Position numbers and translations under genes: made by a program | The notes under the pieces: model-generated | Told to the model about the DNA's origin: nothing | The model's input: only the letters and a program-made list of their open reading frames with translations | Database searches by the model: none | In this document: positions 11,158 through 21,226 of the stretch, piece after piece | Numbering within the stretch: the stretch's first letter is position 1 | Layout: every line of letters begins with the position of its first letter | Assembly: GCF_017591435.1 (NCBI RefSeq) | Contig: NC_059286.1 | Coordinates: forward strand, 392,501-456,500 | Reading direction: 5' to 3' | DNA from: Portunus trituberculatus | Lineage: Eukaryota > Arthropoda > Malacostraca > Decapoda > Portunidae | DNA length: 64,000 bases

Positions 11158-12727
11158 CTTTTTTTTTTTTTATTTCTTTACATAGGGAAGAGGGCCAGCC
11201 AAGGGCAAAAAAAAGAAAGTTAGAAAAAGGCCCACTTGAGCGCTGGCTCTCCAATGAGTTCAAAAAGTGCCAAAACCATCAGCCAGAATTAGGGGAGCAA
11301 ATGCCTCAATACCTCCCTCTTAAAAGAAGACAAGTTGTAGGAATTCGGAAATACAGATGCAGGGAGGGAGTTCCAGAGTTTACCAGTGAAAGGGATGAAT
11401 GATTGAATGTACTGGTTAACTCTTGCATTAGAGAGTTTGACAGAATAGGGATGGGAGGAAGAAGAAAGCCTTGTGCAGCGTGGCCGCAGGAGGAGGGGAG
11501 GCATGCAGTTAGCAAGTCAGTAGAACAGTTACCATGAAAATAGCGATAAAATATAGAAAGGGATGCAACATTTCGGCAGTGAGAAAGAGACCGAAGACAG
11601 TTAGTCACAGGAGGGGAGTTGATGAGACGAAGAGCTTTCAATTCCACCCTATCTAGCAAAGCTGTGTGATTGGAACCCCCAAACATGCGAAGAGTACTCC
11701 ATACAGGGACGGATAAGGCCCTTATACAGAGTAAGCAGTTGGAGGGGCGAGAAAAACTGGCGGAGACGCCTCAGAACACCTAATTTCATAGAAGCTGTTT
11801 TAGCAAGAGATGAGATGTGAAGTTTCCAGTTAAGATTATGAGCAAAGGACAGACAGAGGATATTCATTGTGGAAGAGGGAGACAGTTGAGTGTCATTGAA
11901 GAAGAGGGGATAGTTGTCTGGAAGGTTGTGTCGAGTTGATAGATGGAGGAATTGAGTTTTTGACGCATTGAAAACTACTAGATTTTCTCTGCCCCAATCG
12001 GAAATCTTAGAAAGATCTGTTGATTTCCTGAAGGGTTGGACGTCTCTGAAAGAACGTGGAAAGATGTAGGGTGGTATCATCAGCAGAAGAGTGGATAGGG
12101 CAAGAAGTTTGGTTAAAAAGGTCATTAATGAATAATAGAAAGAGAGTGGGTGACAGAACAAAACCCTGAGGAGCACCACTATTAATAGGATTAGGAGAAG
12201 AACAGTAGCCGTCTACCACAGCAGCAATAGAGCGGTCGGAAAGGAAACTTGAGATAAAGTTGCAGAGAGAAGGATAGAAGCCGTAGGAGGGCAGTTTTGA
12301 AATCAAAGCTTTATGCCAGACTCTATCAAAAGCTTTTGCTATCTCTAACGCAACAGCAAAAGTTTCACCGAAATCTCTAAAAGAGGATGACCAAGACTCA
12401 GTAAGGAAAGCCAGAAGATCACCAGTAGAGCGACCTTGACAGAAGCCATACTGGCAATCAGACAGAAAATTGTGAAGTGACAGATGTTTGAGAATCTTCC
12501 TATTCAGGATAGATTAAAAAACTTTAGACAAGCAAGAGATTAAAGCTATAGGACGGTAGTTTGAGGGGTTAGAACGGTCACCCTTTTTAGGAACAGGCTG
12601 AATGTAGGCAAACTTCCAGCAGGAAGGAAAGGTAAAAGTCGATAGACAAAGGTGCAAGCACAGAAGCACAGTTTTTGAGAACAATAGGAGGGACCCCATC
12701 AGGTCCATAAGCCTCCTGAGGGTTTAG
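11158..12727 (-). mobile_element. Jockey-like LINE, 5'-truncated, poly-A tailed
   Basis: On the minus strand the copy begins inside the reverse transcriptase (EAYGPDGVPPIVLKN region, 12720) and runs to a poly-A tail seen as poly-T at 11158-11172. Motifs include PVPKKGDRSNPSNYRPIALI, INSGAPQGFVLSPTLFLLFI and HSSADDTTLH, with ADD present. The C-terminal GLIRPCMEYSSHVWG and TGKLWNSLPASVF complete it. Several frameshifts break the frame. A longer relative lies at 38060-40576. Confidence 0.88.
11306..12708 (-). pseudogene. Jockey-like reverse transcriptase, disrupted
   Basis: Fragments at 12708-12514 (fingers, KKGDRSNPSNYRPIA), 12306-12007 (palm, SGAPQG and SADDTTLH), 12179-11649 (SDWGRENLVVFNASKTQFLH, then thumb) and 11686-11306 lie in successive frames, so frameshifts are at roughly 12500, 12170 and 11660. 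The endonuclease is absent through 5' truncation. As read the protein cannot be made. Confidence 0.82.
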
Positions 12728-12750
12728 GCCAACTATAATGCCAACTATAA

Positions 12751-15638
12751 TTGCCAACTATAATGCGAGTGACTGAAACACGCACTGTTTTCATCCCCGT
12801 CATTAATAACACCAAAGTTAGGTTAGTGTTACGACCAGGAACCTTATTGATAAAGTATGAAATAATAGGCGAGGGACAAATAGAGATAGAAGACACACCC
12901 CTGACCATTGCTAAAATAAGTGAAGCCCTCGGGCCAGAAAATGATTGTGTGCCCACAAACCAAACCCGGTGGGAAAAGCTCAAAGTAATTCTCGACTCGC
13001 GAGACTGGTCACATCTAGAGAAAGAACAAGAGCTTAGTTTATTTCAGCTCATTCAGAAACATCAAAAATTATTCATCATACATCCTGGCGAATTAGGACT
13101 AATACAAGTAGATCCAGCCCACGTTCAGGTAGACGACCCAACACCCTGTCGTACACCACTCTATCGATACCCAGAGAAAGCGAGAGAAACTATTCAGCAG
13201 ATTCTCCATGATTTAGAGGGTAAGGGAATAACTGAAAATTCCACAGCAGCATGGTTATCTCCGATAGTATTAGTAAATAAACCTAATGGAGAAAAAAGAC
13301 TCTGCCTTGACTATCGAAAAGTAAACAAACAACTAACCATGGATATTCATCCTTTACCCAAACTTGACGAGCTAGTAGAAAGTGTGTCAGGCAATGATTA
13401 TTACACCACCTTAGATATGCGTGAAGCGTATTATCAGGTAGCACTGGACTCGGCGAGTAGAGATCTCACGACGTTCAGTGACGGTGTCTCGCTTTATAGG
13501 TTTAGACACTTACCCTTTGGGTTAAGTTGTTCCCCAGCAATATTTGCCCGACAAATGAACCACGCATTAGCTCCCTTACTTAAAGAAAACTGGGTTAAGA
13601 ATTACCTGGATGATTTAATCGTTTATGCTACAGATTATACCACCTTAATCCACAGATTGGATAGATTATTCAGCCACTTAGCATCTGTAGGGATTAAACT
13701 CAATTTATCCAAGTGTAGCATTGGGCAGAGACAAGTAAAGTTCCTCGGGCACATTGTATCAAAAGAGGGCTATAAACCAGACCCAAGTAATGTGGAGGCC
13801 GTAAAACAGATGAAACCTCCAACTAACGTGAGAGACCCGTAGGTTTATAGGAATGCTGTCGTTCTATCGAAGACACATTGAAAACTGCTCCATGATACTG
13901 GCCCCATTAACCGAGCTCACAAAGAAAGGAACGCCATTCTGTTGGACAGGTGAATGCCAGAAAGCTTTTGAAATGCTGAAGGAGAAACTAATACACTCTC
14001 CAATACTAGGAAAAGCCAAGCTCAATCGAGAGTTTGTCCTCGAGACGAATAGTAGTGCCACACATGTAGGGGCAGTGTTGATGCAGTATCATGGGAAAGA
14101 ACCAAATGTCATAGGATATTTTTTGAAGAAGCTTAGACTAGTGGAGACTCGATATTCAACAACAGATTGGGAAGCGTTAGCTGTAGTACTAGCCTGTAGA
14201 AAATTCCACCATTATCTATGGGGTGTCCGAGTTTTAATTCGAACTGACCATCAGCCACTAGTCTCAGTTTTTCGCCAACGAACAAAATCTCCACGTATGA
14301 ACAGATGGATTCTGGAGATGCGTGATTTCCAGTTTAAAATAGAGTACAAAGCAGGCAGGAAGAATGTAGTGGCCGACCAACTGAGTCGCCCTGTTCAGGT
14401 AATAAATGTGGTAGGTCAAGATTCATTTCTGAGTGTTATATTACTCCAAACAAAAGAAAGATGGAACCATCCTATATTTATTGGTTGTACCCCAGACACT
14501 AAAGAAACAAGCTATTGTATTGGCCCATGAAAAAGAGTCTGGACATTTAGGACAACTAAAAACCATGTTAAAAGCTGAAGAATATTTTTACTGGCCAAAT
14601 CAAAGATCAGACATAAAGAAATTTATCAGAGAATGTATAATTTGTCAACAATGTAAAACTGCACCAGCTTTACAAAAGACATACCAGGAATTGCCTCCTG
14701 TAAATCAACCTTTGGAAAGGATTAGTATCGATATTACTGAAATGACTCCAGCCAGAGGAGGTTATAAGTACGTATTAACCATCATAGATCACTTTTCAAG
14801 ATTTGTAAAGTTGGTGAAGTTACGGTCCAGACACGCTGAAGAGGTAGTTAGGGTTATTAAGAGTTACTTGGGAGACTATGGGGTACGAAGGTACTCTTAG
14901 CTGACAATGCGTGCGAGTTCTGCTCACAATTGTTGACAGAACTCTGTCGTACGCATGGGATAGAGATGGTGTTTTCCACCCCACACCATCCATGTGGGAA
15001 CTCTATCACCGAACCGTTACATCGAACCATTAAGTCAGTGCTAGCGTCTCTCGGGAAAGGACAACCGCACAGGTGGTCTGAGTGCCTCACGCAGTGTCAG
15101 CAGATCCTTAATGCGGCCATACACGAGACCACTGGCAAATAGCCCTATTTCCTTTTCTTCCGGCGCCATGCTCCTCGCTATGTGGGAACTACTTTGCCCC
15201 AGGTGGACGATGAAATAGACATTAATACAGCCTTGGAGGCAGTGAGACAATCATCCCGTGCAAATAGCAGGAAGTGGTTAGCTAGAGCGAACATTGGCCG
15301 GAAGGACCAAAGAGTCGAGGTAGATGATTTGGTGTGGATAAAAGGAACAGTTTGGTTCGTCAGCTGATAGAAAACTTGGTCTCAAGTGGATTGGACCGTA
15401 TAAGGTTAAAAAGGTGAATTTAGATGGAGTGTCATATGAAGTGGAAAATGTGTTCAATGGCAAAATACTCCATAGAGCAGCTGACCGAGTGAGAAAATAT
15501 GTAACCGATGAAGGGTACGTGGTAGACATGGAAGAAATTGTAGTGCCTTCCGATGAGGAGGAAGAAGACAATGAGGTAGAGGAGCCCAGACCGACTCATG
15601 AGAGACAACCAGTGAGAAGATTTATAGAAGAATACTAA
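12751..15638 (+). pseudogene. Gypsy pol: reverse transcriptase, RNase H, integrase (disrupted)
   Basis: Frame 12751-13842 holds the reverse transcriptase, with LCLDYRKVNKQL, TTLDMREAYYQVAL, LPFGLSCSPAIFAR and the catalytic box NYLDDLIVYA. Frame 13853-14530 holds RNase H (FVLETNSSATHVGAVL, IRTDHQPLVS). Frame 14433-14900 begins integrase with a zinc-binding HEKESGH ... CIICQQC pair and ISIDITEM. The next frames supply LADNACEF and STPHHPCGNSITEP, completing D-D-E. A last frame (15414-15638) has WIGPYKVKKV and an acidic tail. Breaks fall near 13842, 14450-14530, 14900, 15142 and 15367. No protease or gag is visible upstream. Confidence 0.87.
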
Positions 15639-15639
15639 G

Positions 15640-16266
15640 TGTATAGACCCCTAGGGGCATTGGAATCTTGTGACTGTCCTATACTTCTTTTGCAGCTACA
15701 TCAGACCCGCTGCTGGGGAAGGAGACCGCCACTGTTGGGGGTGGCTGAAGTGTTCACGAGGATGGGCCTCTTGAATCCAGTCCCCACAGAATGAGGGTTT
15801 GGTGAGGACTACGTCTACCTCTCCACTCCACCCCTGTACGCCTGGACTGATGGGAAGTGGGAGTCGCAACACCAACTGGGAGGTCAGGTCCTGCAGGACC
15901 GGTAGAGACGTCAAGGTCTTGCACTAAGTGGAAAGTTGTAGAGTGTGAAATGTTGAAACAGAGGTCAGTCATACCACAGATACCCTGGACACTGTAAATA
16001 GGGGAAAGAGCTCTAAATGGTTGTGTGTGCTCACATTGGTGTATTGCGATTACGTGGATTGTTATGTGTGTGTTACTTTTTTTTTTGTAAATGAGAAGAC
16101 GAGGATTTGTTTTCCCTGAGGAAAAAGCCATGTACTGAGTAGCAGTACTGGATGGGGATTATTACCCAATATGAGGGTATTTATTTAGTCCAAATCCTCA
16201 TCTTCTCTTCATATATGCAGCTAGGAATTCTTATATAGGGAGTCCCTGTAGGGGGGAGAAGAGGGA
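15640..16266. other. Gypsy pol-LTR non-coding interval with an inverted repeat
   Basis: No convincing gene. An imperfect inverted repeat pairs GAGAAGACGAGGATTTG (16093-16109) with CAAATCCTCATCTTCTC (16191-16207), one mismatch in 17. A T run lies just before it. The interval ends in a polypurine tract before the LTR. Confidence 0.6.
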
Positions 16267-16497
16267 TGACGTGTGGCTGCGTGCGCAGTTATCATGGCCG
16301 CCGCCTTATAAGGTGAGGAGCGTGGTGGTGTCGTCCCAGACCATCACTCGCTCTCGTCTCGAGGTACACTCTCCAACCATCTCCAGGTGGAGCTGCAATA
16401 TGCCACGTGGTCTGATAAGAACAACTCATGAGGTAATTATCATGGTTATAGCACCGCCCCTGTGGAACCCTCTGCCACTTCCACCACAGCAGGCCCA

Positions 16498-16593
<96 letters not shown>

Positions 16594-16805
16594 GCCGCCA
16601 TTTTTACCTCTCGGGACGCCACCACACGCACCCACACACCTTCTCACCTACAGCTGAGTTACCCACAGTTTCCCCCCCCATAGGTCTTTCATAATATAGG
16701 TAGGATAGGTAGGAAGTTACATGACTGTGATGGGTCGTTGTTGAATTAAAGGGTCTATTTTGTTGAGTTTTGCGTGTTCATCCCTCCCCCCTTGGTTTCG
16801 TTACA
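16267..16805 (+). repeat. Gypsy 3' LTR with internal (GA)n
   Basis: It begins TGACGTGTGGCTGCG just after a polypurine tract and ends CGTTACA, giving a 539-base TG...CA unit. A TATA-like CCTTATAAGG is at about 16305-16315 and an ATTAAA polyadenylation-type hexamer at 16745-16750. A GA tract fills 16501-16590. With no 5' LTR to compare, the limits rest on TG/CA and the polypurine tract only. Confidence 0.6.
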
Positions 16806-16849
16806 TCTTTCTTTTCTTTTCTTACTAGGCCTAAGCCTCACTTAGGCCC

Positions 16850-17760
16850 AGTACAAGAAACTGAGCATAACGAAGGTTCAGTATAGTATCATTAAGCATG
16901 TTCCCATAATCTTCATTTCCCCATGAGTTTGTTCTGAGTGGAACATAAACAACGGCAAAGTTCCTTTTTCTTTCTCCTTGAATTCTTACTCATGCTTGCA
17001 GCACTTCAGCACTCCCTTCTCCTTTCTTTGTTTCTCTATTCTTCTTTCATATATTGTAACAATTTTCCCCAATATCCAATGCTTCAAGTCCTCCATATAT
17101 TTGTCTCAGTTAATCCCACAATGTCAGGCTTGTTTTCTCTTTATCATTCAACTTTATTTTTGTCATTAAAATACCATTTACATTTGTATATGCAACTTTT
17201 AATAATCTTCCTCTTCTACAGTGATACTTATTTCCCTTTTGTTCTCCCTCCTTTTGTGCCAGTTCCTCAGTCTCGTGTCTTTCACCTTCTAGTAGTAGGT
17301 CGTCCTCTCCTCTGCTGTTCTGTAAGTTTTTTCTCTGGCTGTTTTTCATAGCTGCCTGAGTTTAGCTCTATCTTCATTTAGATTGTGTCTCAACCATACA
17401 TTTTTATATGCTTCTTTCCTTCCCAGCCTCCATGAGCTTGCCAGAATTCCCTCAGTGCCTGCTTACAATCTCCTTCTAATCTTTAATGGACGTCTTTTTC
17501 CCTCCTCGTATTTCCCTGGTCTATAGACTTCTTCAATTTCTTCACTCAATCTCTTGCCGCTGCCTCCATCATCCTTCACCTCCATCACTACTTTATCAGC
17601 CTGCTCTTTCTCATATTCTTCTCTTTCTCATCTAACTGGCATAACTATTTCCTTTAATCCAAAGACTACAATGCACTTTTTCTTTTCACAGCATCATTAA
17701 CCAAATTTTCCTTTTCCTTAATTACCTTCACTACCATTTTGGCTACCTCCTGTTCCCTTT
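16850..17760 (-). pseudogene. CR1/L2-like LINE fragment N0 (ORF1 end and endonuclease start)
   Basis: Read on the minus strand, ORF1 C-terminal words come first (17740-17350), followed by the endonuclease start VAYTNVNGILMTKIKLND (17230-17180) and later YVPLRTNSWGNEDY (about 16930). The order and words match LINEs P1, P3 and N5. Many stops are present. The 3' part is lost at the Gypsy LTR side. Confidence 0.65.
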
Positions 17761-17796
17761 CCTTGGGCGATTCTTCAATAATGTTTGATCTGTTGC

Positions 17797-17930
17797 AGTC
17801 TCTGACGAGACAGCCAGACGTTACCCTACGGAACAAGCTCAGAGCTCATTATTTCCGATCTTCGGATAGGCCTGAGACCAGGCACACACCACACACCGGG
17901 ACAACAAGGTCACAACTCCTCGAGAAAAAG
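17797..17930. repeat. Candidate SINE-like fragment
   Basis: About 130 bases (TCTGACGAGACAGCC ... GGACAACAAGGTCACAACTC) match neither the LINE before nor the LINE after. From memory it resembles a short interspersed repeat common in decapod sequences. No tRNA-type promoter boxes are clear in this piece, so the class is tentative. Confidence 0.3.
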
Positions 17931-18358
17931 AAGAAATTAAATCAGTCAAAGACCTACTGAAGAATCTAAACGACGATGATAGGCAGAACTTAGAAGAGGA
18001 AGTAGAAGAAATAAACAGAATGGGACCATATCAAGAAGGAAAAACGAGACCAATTAAAATACTACTAAAATCACAAGCAGCAACAGAAGAAATATTATAT
18101 AGAACAACAAAACTTAAGAGAAACAGAAGGCTGTAAGGATATCTATATAAAGAAAAATAGAAATGAGGAAGAAAGGAAGAGATACAATGAACTGGCAGCT
18201 GCAGTAAGGGAAAAGAATAATGAAAGGTCAGAAGAGGAGAAGAAGGCATTTTTTTGGAGAATTCTAGGAGACAGGATAAGGAAATGGTATATAAATGAGA
18301 AGGAAGAGAAAAAAGTGGAACAAGTTTAACTAAAAATGATAAAGGCAAACGACTAAAA

Positions 18359-19264
18359 ATGATGTATACGAACACAGACGGGGTTTTATCAAGTAAATTA
18401 GAATTAAGAAATTACATAAGGAAAGAAAATCCAGATATTGTATGCCTGGCTGAAACAAAACTAAATGAGGCAATCATAATAGATTTGGATAATAGGTATA
18501 ATGTATGGAGAAGAGACAGAGTAGGTAAAAGAGGAGGAGTCATCATGATAATGTTAAGGAAGGAGATAGTGATCATCCAAGTGGAATGTGGGGAAGGAAA
18601 AGCAGAAGTATTGTATATTAAAATGCATATTAATAAAAAAGAGTTAACAATCATTGAAACATATGTGCCACCAAAAACAAATTCATGGACCAATCAAGAA
18701 TATAAAGACATGATAGATGACACAATAAGGAGTCTAATGAGAAGCGTTAAAGAAAGGAGAAAAGTGATATTAGTAGGAGATTTCAACTGTAAAGAAGTGG
18801 ACTGGGAAAATTATGAAAGTGGTATGGGGGAAGAAGCCTGGGGAGAAAGATTCTTGAACCTAATGATAGACAATATGATGGACCAGAGAGTAAAGGAATG
18901 CACAAGATTCAGAGGAAACGACGAGCCGGCGAGATTGGACCTAGTTTTTACAAGGGGTATACAAATTAATGACAATATAAGATATAAGTGCCCATTGGGA
19001 AAGAGTGACCATGCAATATTAGAAATATATATAGAAGAGGGAAAGGAAGATAGAGACGATTCATACAAAGGAGACCGATTAAATTACAGAAAGGCTGATA
19101 TTGAGAATCTCAAGAACTATTTTAAAAACGTAGACTGGGAGGAGATGGAAAACTCAGAGACAATGCAAGACAAATATAACTTATTTTTGGAAATATACAA
19201 AACAGGAGTCAGGAATATGTCCCAAAATATAGACCAAAGAAGAAGGAAAGAAAGATTGATTTAA
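18359..19264 (+). CDS. LINE P1 ORF2 endonuclease (APE/EEP type), largely intact frame
   Basis: A 301-residue open frame covers the whole apurinic-type endonuclease, which nicks target DNA to prime reverse transcription. Visible motifs are MYTNTDGVLSSKLELRNYI, CLAETKL (catalytic Glu), VYVPPK-like TYVPPKTNSW, VGDFNCKEVDWENY (Asp-Asn pair), ARLDLVFTRG and PLGKSDHAIL (catalytic Asp-His). The frame ends at 19262 in an A/G-rich run before the RT. It is the N-terminal part of a multi-domain ORF2, so alone it is a truncated product. Confidence 0.82.
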   Translation: MMYTNTDGVLSSKLELRNYIRKENPDIVCLAETKLNEAIIIDLDNRYNVWRRDRVGKRGGVIMIMLRKEIVIIQVECGEGKAEVLYIKMHINKKELTIIETYVPPKTNSWTNQEYKDMIDDTIRSLMRSVKERRKVILVGDFNCKEVDWENYESGMGEEAWGERFLNLMIDNMMDQRVKECTRFRGNDEPARLDLVFTRGIQINDNIRYKCPLGKSDHAILEIYIEEGKEDRDDSYKGDRLNYRKADIENLKNYFKNVDWEEMENSETMQDKYNLFLEIYKTGVRNMSQNIDQRRRKERLI

Positions 19265-19535
19265 TGCAAGGTGTGCTAGGGCAAAGGAGAAAAGAGATGG
19301 AGCATGGAAAAGGTGGAGGAGAAATAGGAATCCAACAAAGAAGGAAAACTTCAAGGCAGCGAGAAATGAATATGTTAAGGTGAGGAAGGAAGAGGAAAAG
19401 AACTTTGAAAAGATATTGTCGAAAAATGTAAGGAGCAACCAAAATTGTTCTATAGATTCATAAATGGAAAAATTAGGCAAAAAGAAACAATAGAAAGGTT
19501 AAAAGGAGAGAACGGATGGTGGAAGACCCAAAAGT

Positions 19536-21171
19536 ATGGCAGAACTATTAAATACAAAATTCCAGGTCTTTACTAAAGAATCCAAATTTGAGAGGCCACA
19601 GGGTAATGGAGAGACAATCTATATGAAAGAGATTAAAGTAACCAAGCTTGAAATAAAAGAGTTAATGAAGGAACTGGATGAAGAGAAGGCAATGGGACCG
19701 GATGAAGTCTCAGGCAGAATACTGAAAGAATGTAGGGAAAAACTAGCAAGTCCTATATACAACATCATAAAATGCTCAATAGAAAATGGAACAGTGCCAG
19801 TAGAATGGAAAAGAGCTGAGGTGGTTCCCATATAAAAGAGCAGAAGGAAAGAAGAACCTTTAAATTACAGACCAGTATCACTAACTAGTGTAATATGCAA
19901 GATGTGTGAAAGAATAATAAAGAAACAATGGATCGAGTTCCTTGAAGACAAAAAATTAATATCAAATAGCCAATTTGGTTTTAGAAAAGGACGGTCTTGT
20001 GTAACTAATTTATTGAGTTTCTATTCTAGAATAGTTGATAGAGTACAAGAGAGAGAGGATGGGTTGACTGCATCTATTTGGATTTAAAAAAGGCGTTTGA
20101 CAAAGTGCCACACGCAAGATTACTTTGGAAGTTAGAGGAGAAGGGTGGCTTAAAAGGAAACACATTGAGATGGATAGAAAATTATTTGAGGGGGAGAGAA
20201 ATAAGGACGGTAGTTAAAGATATGAAGTCCAAGTGGAGAGCAGTAGAAAGCGGAGTGCCACAGGGGTCAGTATTGGCACCAGTACTTTTCCTCATTTATA
20301 TTAACGACATGCCAGAAGGAGTGAACAGCTACATAAATTTGTTTGTGGATGATACGAAACTGTGCAGAGTTATAAAGCAAAAGGAGGATTGTGAAATACT
20401 GCAAGAAGACCTAAATAAGATCTGGGAATGGAGTAAGAAGTGGGAAATGGAATTCAATGTGAACAAAAGCCATGTCATGGAAATGGGAAAGAGTGAAAGA
20501 CGACCTGTGGGAATCTATAAGATGGGAGATGGAGTAGAACTGGAGAAAGTCAAAAAGGAAAAGGACTTAGGAGTGACGATGGAAGAAAACAATCAACCAG
20601 TAAGCCATATTGATAGAATTTTTAGAGAAACATATAATTTGCTGAGGAATATTGGAGTAGCATTTCACTACATGGACAAAGAAATGATGAAGAAATTGAT
20701 AAATACTATAATAAGACCCAGATTGGAATATGCAGGAGTAGTGTGGACCCCTCATAAAAAGAAACACACAAGGAAATTGGAGAGGCTACAAAAAATGGCT
20801 ACAAGAATGGTCCCAGAACTTGAAGGGATGACATATGAGGAGAGACTAAAGGCTATGGATCTACCAACCTTGGAACAAAGAAGGAGAGAGGAGACCTGAT
20901 ACAAGTCTATAAATTGATCAACGGAATGGACCAAGTGGATAATGAGAAACTGATCCTAAGAGAAGAATATGACACCCGAAGCAAAAGATCGCATAGTAAA
21001 AAGCTGAGAAAGGGAAGATGTCTGAGAGATATTAAAAAATATAGTTTCCCGCAGAGATGTATTGAGACGTGGAACAGTTTAGATGAAGAAGTAGTGTCTG
21101 CAACGAGTGTGCACACTTTTAAAGTAAGATTGGATAAGTGTAGATATGGAGACGGGGCCACACGAGCATAA
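19536..21171 (+). pseudogene. LINE P1 ORF2 reverse transcriptase, frameshifted
   Basis: Frames at 19536-19835, 19902-20087, 20078-20899 and 20914-21171 together give a reverse transcriptase: KAMGPDEVSGRI-type linker, FGFRKGRSCVTNLLSFYSR, DLKKAFDKVPHARLLW, SGVPQGSVLAPVLFLIYIND, and LFVDDTKL at the catalytic box (Val for the usual Ala). The thumb has RPRLEYAGVVW and MVPELEGMTYEERL. Breaks lie at a stop near 19833, a frameshift near 20080 and a purine run near 20890. Confidence 0.85.
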
Positions 21172-21203
21172 AGCCCAGGCCCTGTAAAACTACAACTAGG
21201 TAA

Positions 21204-21226
21204 ATACACACACACACACACACACA
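21204..21226. repeat. (AC)n tail linking LINEs P1 and P2
   Basis: The tail motif AGGTAAATAC runs into AC repeats, and LINE P2 starts immediately at ATTTGTACCAATAAG. Confidence 0.9.

Larger units (their letters stand above)
12728..16805 (+). mobile_element. Gypsy (Ty3-type) LTR retrotransposon lacking 5' LTR and gag
   Basis: It contains pol (12751-15638), a non-coding stretch (15640-16250), a polypurine tract AGGGGGGAGAAGAGGG near 16250-16265 and a 3' LTR at 16267-16805. The 5' part is missing: at 12728-12762 pol starts abruptly after three tandem copies of GCCAACTATAAT, next to the truncated LINE. The frames are broken, so it is an inactive relic as read. It is a retrotransposon; no envelope gene is seen. 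Confidence 0.85.
17931..21203 (+). mobile_element. CR1/L2-like LINE P1 (AC-tailed), first of the plus-strand train
   Basis: It contains the ORF1 C-terminal part (17945-18330), the endonuclease (18359-19264), the reverse transcriptase (19536-21171) and a 3' end reading AAAGCCCAGGCCCTGTAAAA then CTACAACTAGGTAAATAC. The tail passes straight into (AC)n. The 5' end is truncated within ORF1. CR1/L2 affinity is inferred from reverse-transcriptase motif spacing and the thumb signature, not from a search. Confidence 0.88.

Noticed and set aside
15696..16131. Minus-strand frames between Gypsy pol and the LTR, considered as an envelope gene
   Set aside because: They are on the wrong strand, overlapping in two frames, and lack a signal peptide, transmembrane segment or glycosylation pattern.
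18031..18375. Hydrophobic minus-strand frames opposite the LINEs, resembling membrane proteins
   Set aside because: Frames such as 18031-18375, 18412-18693, 19181-19480 and 23918-24256 are antisense to A/G-rich LINE coding sequence. Phe/Leu/Ser richness follows from that composition.
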